Shown here: piece by piece, positions 6,361 through 10,941 of the stretch
Layout of the letters: each line of letters opens with the position of its first letter
How positions within the stretch are numbered: the stretch's first letter is position 1
Source of the DNA: Bacillota bacterium
Lineage (GTDB): Bacteria > Bacillota > Clostridia > Lachnospirales > Lachnospiraceae
Direction of reading: 5' to 3'
Assembly (NCBI GenBank): GCA_023393095.1
Contig: JAEWMT010000134.1
Coordinates: 1-10,941, forward strand
Length of the DNA: 10,941 bases
Position numbers and translations under genes: made by a program
Notes under the pieces: model-generated
Database searches by the model: none
Seen by the model: only the letters and a program-made list of their open reading frames with translations
What the model was told of the DNA's origin: nothing

Positions 6361-6858
6361 ATGATTTTACTTAATATTTCTGAAGTGAAAGCCTTCATGG
6401 CTAAGCTACTGATGAATAGTACCTTTGATACCTTCCTATTACGGGAAATGGAGCTTCAGACATTTACCAATTTTTCGATCAATGGACAATTTAATGAAGC
6501 ATTTTTTACAAAAGAGGAATTAGAAGAGAGGGAAGAGAAGAAAGCCATATTATGGAGCGATGTAAGACAGATGGTATTTTCAATGATAAAAGGGAATAAG
6601 ACACCGCTTTCCCTTAAAATTGTGTTTCAGCTGCCACCGGATTTATGCTCAGAGATGATAGATCGAGCCGGCGGAAAGCTGAGAATGGAAGAAATCGGAG
6701 GATTATACCTTAATATCCGTTATGAAAAGGGTGAACTACATGTAATAACCGGTACAGCTATCAAGACTTTCACACTGGATAAAACACTGGAACAGGAATG
6801 GGATACACAGGCACAGCAGATTTTGAAAACCAATGGAATCTCATATGAAATCGAATAA
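6361..6858 (+). CDS. DUF5721-type protein of unknown function, 165 aa
   Basis: A small soluble protein with no signal peptide or membrane helix. The overall pattern resembles the DUF5721 family, which I associate with Lachnospiraceae: an opening of V/I-K-FM-KLL (9-17), TFDTFLLRE (21-29), IKGNKTPLSLKIVFQL (76-91), GLYLNIRY (114-121), and ITGTAIKTFTLDKTLEQEWD (129-148). The biochemical role of the family is unknown to me. The start at 6361 was chosen because GGAGG (6351-6355) lies five bases upstream; an in-frame ATG at 6319 has no ribosome binding site and would put that GGAGG inside the gene. The gene ends only 11 bases before the CIRCE operator of htpG. It appears to be a separate unit, though read-through into htpG is possible. 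Confidence 0.8.
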   Translation: MILLNISEVKAFMAKLLMNSTFDTFLLREMELQTFTNFSINGQFNEAFFTKEELEEREEKKAILWSDVRQMVFSMIKGNKTPLSLKIVFQLPPDLCSEMIDRAGGKLRMEEIGGLYLNIRYEKGELHVITGTAIKTFTLDKTLEQEWDTQAQQILKTNGISYEIE

Positions 6859-6869
6859 ATATAATTTTG

Positions 6870-6896
6870 TTAGCACTCTTACTCAAAGAGTGCTAA
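6870..6896. promoter_or_regulatory. CIRCE operator (HrcA binding site)
   Basis: TTAGCACTC (6870-6878), nine spacer bases, then GAGTGCTAA (6888-6896): an exact match to the CIRCE consensus bound by the heat-shock repressor HrcA. It lies 7 bases upstream of the -35 element of htpG, whereas CIRCE usually overlaps or follows the start point. As RNA the same inverted repeat followed by TTTTAT could help end transcription of the upstream gene. Confidence 0.95.
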
Positions 6897-6903
6897 TTTT
6901 ATC

Positions 6904-6932
6904 TTGACAATTCGTTTTTACAGTATTATGAT
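6904..6932 (+). promoter_or_regulatory. Sigma-A promoter of htpG
   Basis: A perfect TTGACA (6904-6909) is separated by 17 bases from TATGAT (6927-6932). The start would be near 6939, giving a leader of about 87 bases. That leader includes a possible bulged stem in which ACGG and GCG pair with CGC and CCGT (6960-6991). Confidence 0.8.
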
Positions 6933-7025
6933 ATTTTTAAAGTTATTTTATACAATGATACGGCTGGCGAGAGCTTTTGAAACGCACCGTAATAATACAA
7001 AAAATGAAATAAAAGGAGTGTCAAT

Positions 7026-9131
7026 ATGAGTACAGAGCGCGGTAATTTGTCGATTCATTCTGAAAATATTTTCCCAATTATTAAGAAGTGGTTATATTCA
7101 GACCACGACATCTTTGTAAGAGAGCTTATTTCAAATAGTAGTGATGCAATCACTAAATTAAAGAAGCTGGAAATTATGGGTGAAGTGGATATTTCGGAAG
7201 ATAATAAGTTTAAGATTACAGTAACAATTAACTCTGAGAAAAAGACCATCCGTTTCTCAGATAACGGAATTGGTATGACAGCTGATGAAGTAAAGGAATA
7301 TATTAACCAGATTGCATTTTCCGGTGCACAGAAATTCATGGAGAAATACAAGGATAAAACCAATGAAGATCAGATTATCGGACATTTCGGTCTAGGCTTT
7401 TATTCCTCTTTTATGGTAGCAGATCGTGTTGAAATTGATACGCTGTCTTGGCAGCCGGGCGCAAAACCGGTTCATTGGGAATCTGACGGTGGTACCGAAT
7501 ATGAGATGGGAGAGAGCACTAAGAAAGAACGCGGTACGGACATCACACTGCATCTGAATGATGAAAGCTACGAATTCTCAAATGAATACCGTGTACAGGA
7601 GATAATCAGAAAATATTGTTCATTTATGCCGGTAGAAATCTATTTTGTGAATGCTAATGCACCAGTAGAAGAAAAGAAAGAAGAGCCGAAGGAAGATATC
7701 ATTGATGCTGAGGTAGATAAGGATGGAAAGGCGGAGGAGACCAAGAAAGGACCTGAACCGATTAATAATCCGAACCCCTTATGGGCGAAGCATCCGAATG
7801 ATTGCACTGAGGAAGATTACAAGACTTTCTATCGTGATGTTTTCCATGATTATAAGGAGCCTTTATTCTGGATTCACCTGAATATGGATTATCCCTTCAA
7901 CTTAAAGGGTATTCTTTATTTCCCGAAGATTAATACAGAATATGATTCGATTGAAGGTACAATCAAGTTATATAACAATCAAGTATTTATTGCAGATAAT
8001 ATTAAGGAAGTTATTCCTGAGTTCTTAATGCTGTTAAAGGGTGTTATCGATTGTCCTGATTTACCGTTAAATGTCTCCAGAAGTGCCCTTCAAAATGACG
8101 GTTTCGTAAAGAAAATCTCGGAATACATTTCTAAGAAGGTTGCAGATAAGCTGGCAGGAATGTATAAGGTTGAGCGAGACGAATATGAGAAATTCTGGGA
8201 TGATATCAATCCATTCATTAAGTTTGGATGTCTTAAGGATGAAAAATTCCGTGAGAAGATGAAGGATGTAATCATTTATAAGAACCTGGAAGGGAAATAC
8301 ATCACACTTGCAGATTATGTAGCTGCTAATAAAGTTGAGGAAAAAGCAGATGATAAAGCTGAAAAGTCGGAAGTTAAGGCATCAGAGACAGATAATAATG
8401 AGGAATCAAAAAGTGAACAGGATATAAAATGCGAATGCGGACATGATCATGAACATGATGAAGCTTGTGAATGTGGTCATGAGCATCATCATGAGGAAGA
8501 GGAAGAGGTTGATGAGGATAAAAAGACCGTTATCTATTATGTGACGGATCTGAAGCAGCAGAGCCAGTATATTAATATGTTCAAGGATGCCGGGATGGAT
8601 GCTCTTATCTTAACCCATAACATAGACCAGCCATTTATTACTCAACTGGAATATCAGGAAAAGAATATCAAGTTCCAGCGTATAGATGCTGATATTACCG
8701 AAGGCTTCAAAGAAGAGACTAAGAAAAAGGATAAGAAAGTTTTAGAAAATAACACAAAGTCTATGACTGAATTATTCCGTAAGGTTCTTGGTAAGGATAA
8801 GCTTGAGGTTAAGGTTGAGAAGTTTAAGAATGAAAAAGTATCTTCCATTATGACGCTGTCTGAAGAAAGCCGCAGAATGCAGGATATGATGCGTATGTAT
8901 AATATGGGAGGCATGGATATGGGAGACCTAGGTGGCGGTGAAACCTTGGTACTTAATGCGAACAATAAGTTGGTTCAATATATCCTTACCAATGAAAATG
9001 CAGATCAGACTCCGATGATCTGTGAGCAGCTTTATGATCTGGCACTACTTGGGCATAAGCCGTTAGAGCCAGAGGCAATGACAAAATTCATCCAGAGAAG
9101 CAATGAGATTATGATGTCTCTTGCCAAATAA
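7026..9131 (+). CDS. htpG: HtpG, bacterial Hsp90 chaperone, 701 aa, with a Cys/His-rich insert
   Basis: An ATP-driven cytoplasmic chaperone that works as a dimer. The N-terminal ATPase domain shows RELISNSSDA (32-41, catalytic Glu33), DNGIGM (79-84) and GHFGLGFYSSFM (119-130). A charged linker (about 213-245, rich in E, K and D) joins it to the middle domain, which has the catalytic Arg in NVSRSALQND (349-358). The C-terminal dimerisation domain includes a Met/Gly-rich stretch (622-638). The odd part is an insert at about 437-499: an acidic, low-complexity stretch containing CECGHDHEHDEACECGH followed by three His, with four Cys (469, 471, 481, 483) and seven His, plausibly metal-binding. It raises the length to 701 against 624 in E. 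coli. AAGGAG lies seven bases before the ATG. Control by HrcA is indicated by the perfect CIRCE upstream; in B. subtilis htpG is not CIRCE-controlled. Confidence 0.97.
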   Translation: MSTERGNLSIHSENIFPIIKKWLYSDHDIFVRELISNSSDAITKLKKLEIMGEVDISEDNKFKITVTINSEKKTIRFSDNGIGMTADEVKEYINQIAFSGAQKFMEKYKDKTNEDQIIGHFGLGFYSSFMVADRVEIDTLSWQPGAKPVHWESDGGTEYEMGESTKKERGTDITLHLNDESYEFSNEYRVQEIIRKYCSFMPVEIYFVNANAPVEEKKEEPKEDIIDAEVDKDGKAEETKKGPEPINNPNPLWAKHPNDCTEEDYKTFYRDVFHDYKEPLFWIHLNMDYPFNLKGILYFPKINTEYDSIEGTIKLYNNQVFIADNIKEVIPEFLMLLKGVIDCPDLPLNVSRSALQNDGFVKKISEYISKKVADKLAGMYKVERDEYEKFWDDINPFIKFGCLKDEKFREKMKDVIIYKNLEGKYITLADYVAANKVEEKADDKAEKSEVKASETDNNEESKSEQDIKCECGHDHEHDEACECGHEHHHEEEEEVDEDKKTVIYYVTDLKQQSQYINMFKDAGMDALILTHNIDQPFITQLEYQEKNIKFQRIDADITEGFKEETKKKDKKVLENNTKSMTELFRKVLGKDKLEVKVEKFKNEKVSSIMTLSEESRRMQDMMRMYNMGGMDMGDLGGGETLVLNANNKLVQYILTNENADQTPMICEQLYDLALLGHKPLEPEAMTKFIQRSNEIMMSLAK
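8430..8492 (+). other. Cys/His-rich internal duplication in htpG
   Basis: Two copies of a CECGH[D/E]H unit (residues 469-475 and 481-487) lie in tandem, and their DNA is also similar (TGCGAATGCGGACATGA against TGTGAATGTGGTCATGA), consistent with a local duplication. The copies differ mainly at third codon positions, suggesting the duplication is not recent and that the residues are kept by selection. Confidence 0.7.
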
Positions 9132-9190
9132 TAAAGCAATAGCAATTTGATATAATTTTAATCTTTGCTTCATGAAAACAATAAATCAGT

Positions 9191-9282
9191 ACCCATAAGG
9201 CGTAATAAATGGACCCTGTAAAATTAACAGTTAAAAATTAACTGTTTTTATAGGGTTCATTTTATTATGCCTATGGGTTTTT
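9191..9282 (+). terminator. Long near-perfect hairpin with T-run, terminator of htpG
   Basis: ACCCATAAGGCG and onward (9191-9234) pairs with a right arm ending GCCTATGGGT (about 9238-9278). About 38 pairs form in nested blocks (ACCCATA, GGC, TAATA, ATG, ACCCT, AACAGTTAA) with small bulges. The tip is a perfect 9-bp stem AACAGTTAA/TTAACTGTT. TTTTT follows (9278-9282). A further AAATCA/TGATTT match (9183-9188, 9285-9290) extends the repeat. The position 60 bases after htpG suits a terminator; the size is unusual and could also mark a small non-autonomous palindromic element. Confidence 0.75.
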
Positions 9283-9504
9283 ATTGATTTAAAACCTTTT
9301 CTTACTTCCTAATATTCAACCGGTTAATTCGGATTTATAATTTCATAATTCATATTATTATGGAAACAATAAAAAGTAATTAGGTGGGTACGATGATAAC
9401 TACTAAAATAACACCAAACCAATTATATAAATTATATATTAATCTTGCCATTTTAACAATAGATGTGTTATTATATAGTAATCAAAACTACATGATATAG
9501 AAAT

Positions 9505-9533
9505 TTGATTTAAAACATATTATTAAATACAAT
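9505..9533 (+). promoter_or_regulatory. Sigma-A-like promoter for the DegV gene
   Basis: TTGATT (9505-9510) and TACAAT (9528-9533) are 17 bases apart. The start would be near 9540, leaving a leader of about 60 bases. Another possible -10 (TATAGT, 9474-9479) lies upstream with a poorer -35. Confidence 0.5.
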
Positions 9534-9599
9534 ATGATGATCGAATATTACTACATAATGGCTATATAAGATTTATTATTGTAAACAGGAGGAAGATAT

Positions 9600-10436
9600 A
9601 TGTCATACAGAATTATTGGAGACAGCTGCACGGATTTGCCAAAATCACTTAAGGAAGACCCACATTTTGTATTAGTTCCCCTAACACTTACCGTGGATGA
9701 TTATTCCATTACGGATGATGGAAGCTTTGATCAGCAAGACTTTTTAAGACGTACCAAAGCAAGTCCTCATGAACCCAAGTCAGCATGTCCATCTCCTGAG
9801 GATTTTATGAATTATTTTGATTTTGATGGAAACATCTATGTTGTTACCCTATCCTCACAGTTAAGCGGCTCCTATAATAGTGCTGAACTGGCAAAGAAAT
9901 TATATCTTGAGGAGCATACGGATAAGAAGATAGAAATTATAGATTCTCGATCTGCATCCGTTGGTCAGACCTTAATAGCTATGAAAATTAAAGAATTGGA
10001 AGAAGCCGGCCAATCATATGATACTATTGTGAAAATGGTTTATAATTACCGTGACGGAATGCTTACAAAATTTGTACTGGAATCTTTAGATACCTTACGT
10101 AAAAACGGCCGTTTATCTGGACTCCAGGCAATCATCGCCAGTGCACTAAATATTAAACCGGTAATGGGGGCGACTCCCGAAGGTACTATCTATAAGATAG
10201 ACCAGGCAAGAGGAATTATCAAAGCCTTGCTTCAGATGATAAAGTCTATAGAACGTGATGTTGTTAAACCGCAGGAAAGAACACTCGGCATTGCACATTG
10301 TAATAATCGTGAAAGAGCGGAGTTTGTCAAGGATGAGATTTTGAAAAGAATTCCCTTTAAAGATTATTTTATTGTAGATACTGCAGGTGTAAGTTCCATG
10401 TATGCAAATGAAGGTGGAATTATTACGGCTTATTAA
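9600..10436 (+). CDS. DegV family (FakB-like) fatty-acid-binding protein, 278 aa
   Basis: DegV proteins bind a long-chain fatty acid; in Firmicutes the FakB members present it to the kinase FakA for phosphorylation. Family motifs visible here are DSCTDLP (8-14), PSPEDF (64-69, after KSAC), LSSQLSGSYNSA (84-95), DSRSASVGQ (115-123), TLRKNGRLSG (165-174) and KPVMG (186-190). The C-terminus reads AGVSSMYANEGGIITAY in place of the His-Thr-Gly-Pro-Gly type ending of experimentally studied FakB proteins, so lipid preference or partner may differ. Length is typical. AGGAGG (9587-9592) lies seven bases before the ATG. No fakA gene is in the window, and the gene seems to be its own unit. A specific role beyond lipid binding cannot be claimed. 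Confidence 0.9.
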   Translation: MSYRIIGDSCTDLPKSLKEDPHFVLVPLTLTVDDYSITDDGSFDQQDFLRRTKASPHEPKSACPSPEDFMNYFDFDGNIYVVTLSSQLSGSYNSAELAKKLYLEEHTDKKIEIIDSRSASVGQTLIAMKIKELEEAGQSYDTIVKMVYNYRDGMLTKFVLESLDTLRKNGRLSGLQAIIASALNIKPVMGATPEGTIYKIDQARGIIKALLQMIKSIERDVVKPQERTLGIAHCNNRERAEFVKDEILKRIPFKDYFIVDTAGVSSMYANEGGIITAY

Positions 10437-10543
10437 AGGTTCATTTGTCCCGAGGCACCTCGTCTTATCGTTGAGGCAATCGCTTTTATCCTCGTTGACA
10501 TTAGAAAAAGTAATAGAAAATCATGCGAAAACATCATAGAAAT

Positions 10544-10611
10544 CAGACCTAGATTAGGGCAGTGAACCGAGAAATGGTTCACTTAACTACCCCGTCGATG
10601 GTCTGTTTTTT
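10544..10611 (+). terminator. Branched hairpin with T-run, probable terminator of the DegV gene
   Basis: CAGACC (10544-10549) pairs with GGTCTG (10600-10605), GGG (10557-10559) can pair with CCC (10590-10592), and GTGAACC (10562-10568) pairs with GGTTCAC (10576-10582). TTTTTT (10606-10611) follows directly. It lies about 110 bases after the DegV stop codon. The right arm could instead pair with ACAGACC at 10624-10630. Confidence 0.65.
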
Positions 10612-10684
10612 GTCCTTAAAATTACAGACCACGCATAGCTTCTAATTAATTTGCTCAGTAAAATTATGAACAAAGGTGATTTAC

Positions 10685-10723
10685 ATGACATTTAATCTTG
10701 ATTGCTTTTTATGGTGGTGTTAG
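10685..10723 (+). CDS. Candidate 12-aa leader-like peptide with tandem Trp codons
   Basis: An ATG six bases after AAAGGTG (10672-10678) opens a frame MTFNLDCFLWWC ending in TAG. It is followed one base later by the ATG of a second tiny frame. Adjacent Trp codons near the end recall Trp-dependent attenuation leaders, but no terminator/antiterminator pair or trp gene is visible after it. It may well be chance. Confidence 0.2.
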   Translation: MTFNLDCFLWWC

Positions 10724-10724
10724 C

Positions 10725-10769
10725 ATGGAAGATGAAAAATTAAAAAAGAAAATAAATATAGATTTCTAA
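10725..10769 (+). CDS. Candidate 14-aa peptide, start of a lost gene or chance frame
   Basis: The frame MEDEKLKKKINIDF begins seven bases after GGTGG (10713-10717) and ends at TAA (10767-10769). A charged, Lys-rich start after an acceptable ribosome binding site could be the N-terminus of a decayed gene. Too short to assign. Confidence 0.2.
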   Translation: MEDEKLKKKINIDF

Positions 10770-10812
10770 GATTTTTGAAATTTGAATAAGATTTTTGAAC
10801 TAGATTTTTGAA
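10769..10812 (+). repeat. Three copies of AGATTTTTGAA
   Basis: The 11-mer occurs exactly at 10769-10779, 10789-10799 and 10802-10812, with start-to-start spacings of 20 and 13 bases; a partial copy AGATTTCTAA lies at 10760-10769. Three exact copies in 44 bases are more than expected by chance even in AT-rich DNA. They may be binding sites or a product of slippage. Confidence 0.6.
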
Positions 10813-10888
10813 ATTGGTTAAGTGAAAAGGTAAATTCATGATTTTTTTAACGCCCTGATTTTGCAGGACTAAAATCACGCTTTACCAG

Positions 10889-10917
10889 TTTACGGGGTAC
10901 TAAAATAGCAGTATAAT
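10889..10917 (+). promoter_or_regulatory. Promoter reading out of the right end
   Basis: TTTACG (10889-10894) and a perfect TATAAT (10912-10917) are 17 bases apart, predicting a start near 10924. The gene it serves lies beyond the window. Confidence 0.55.
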
Positions 10918-10923
10918 GCACTT

Positions 10924-10935
10924 ATAGACGTCTAT
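10924..10935. promoter_or_regulatory. 12-bp palindrome at the start point, operator-like
   Basis: ATAGACGTCTAT is a perfect 12-base palindrome beginning six bases after the TATAAT box, so it covers about +1 to +12 of the predicted transcript. That is a usual place for a repressor site. The regulator is unknown. Confidence 0.4.
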
Positions 10936-10941
10936 TTCTAT

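Larger units (their letters stand above)
9132..9599. other. Intergenic region between htpG and degV-like gene
   Basis: Very AT-rich. It holds a long hairpin terminator near its left end (9191-9282) and the promoter and ribosome binding site of the next gene near its right end. Between about 9300 and 9500 I see only a weak 35-codon frame (9393-9500) and an 8-bp palindrome AACCGGTT (9318-9325), and no recognisable RNA. Confidence 0.6.
10437..10941. other. Non-coding right end of the window
   Basis: No gene longer than 40 codons was found. The stretch holds a GAGG/CCTC-rich pocket (10448-10500), a branched terminator-like structure (10544-10611) with an alternative partner (10624-10630), two tiny coupled reading frames (10685-10769), three copies of AGATTTTTGAA (10769-10812), an inverted repeat TGATTTT/AAAATCA (10856-10877), and a promoter with a palindrome at its start point (10889-10935) reading out of the window. 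Confidence 0.6.

Noticed and set aside
6954..6964. AATGATACGGC, identical to the first 11 bases of a common sequencing adapter
   Set aside because: The match stops after 11 bases and lies in a normal htpG leader, so it is a coincidence and not contamination.
7055..7363. 102-codon minus-strand frame inside htpG, and similar antisense frames at 8090-8275 and 8654-8965
   Set aside because: They lie opposite a well-supported gene, have no ribosome binding sites and no recognisable product.
9393..9500. 35-codon frame beginning MITTKITPNQ
   Set aside because: Only a poor AGGTGG upstream, AT-driven composition and no similarity; probably chance.
9284..9516. 12-base direct repeat TTGATTTAAAAC (9284-9295 and 9505-9516)
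   Set aside because: A single pair of AT-rich 12-mers about 220 bases apart could be chance; one copy overlaps the DegV promoter and nothing mobile lies between.
10433..10501. 22-codon minus-strand frame beginning MSTRIKAIAS
   Set aside because: No ribosome binding site, Arg-rich composition caused by the GAGG/CCTC segments, and it overlaps the end of the DegV gene.
10720..10839. 39-codon minus-strand frame beginning MNLPFHLTNF
   Set aside because: Its repeats (NFKNL) only mirror the AGATTTTTGAA DNA repeats, and there is no good ribosome binding site.
1..10941. CRISPR array, tRNA, rRNA, transposase or prophage gene
   Set aside because: No regular spacer-repeat pattern, no tRNA-like cloverleaf with the conserved T-arm, and no integrase or transposase motif was found on either strand.

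Overview
The window looks like chromosome from a low-GC, Gram-positive anaerobe of the class Clostridia, most likely Lachnospiraceae or a close relative. This rests on AT-rich intergenic DNA, near-perfect AGGAGG-type ribosome binding sites, sigma-A-like promoters, a perfect HrcA/CIRCE operator, a DUF5721-type protein (a family I associate with Lachnospiraceae), and HtpG, ABC-F and DegV proteins of clostridial type. No phage, transposase, CRISPR array, rRNA or tRNA gene was recognised.

Layout, left to right. (1) A minus-strand ABC-F ATPase gene (3-1637) diverges from (2) a plus-strand gene for an 855-aa membrane c-di-GMP enzyme: an extracytoplasmic substrate-binding-like sensor, one membrane span, a coiled coil, then GGDEF and EAL domains. 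Their shared intergenic region holds a promoter for each and a Spo0A-box-like 9-mer. (3) A 590-bp gap holds a hairpin plus T-run, a 9-bp inverted repeat and a 32-codon reading frame that looks like the first residues of an ECF sigma factor, probably a decayed gene. (4) A TraX-family membrane protein gene has its own promoter. It converges on (5) a 59-codon minus-strand small ORF with a consensus ribosome binding site. (6) A DUF5721-type gene is followed by (7) htpG, preceded by a perfect CIRCE operator and a TTGACA-N17-TATGAT promoter; HtpG carries a Cys/His-rich, potentially metal-binding insert. (8) A long near-perfect hairpin with T-run ends the htpG unit. (9) A DegV/FakB-like lipid-binding protein gene follows, ending in a branched terminator-like structure. 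(10) The last 500 bp hold very short coupled reading frames, three copies of an 11-mer, and a promoter with a palindrome at its start point, reading out of the window.

The genes appear to be mostly separate transcription units with housekeeping, stress or signalling roles (translation factor, c-di-GMP turnover, Hsp90 chaperone, fatty-acid binding) and not one pathway. I see no convincing complete new system. The best candidates for a second look are the asymmetric ATP sites of the ABC-F protein, the HtpG Cys/His insert with its CIRCE control, the unannotated 59-aa ORF, the ECF sigma remnant, and the structured 3' regions after htpG and degV.
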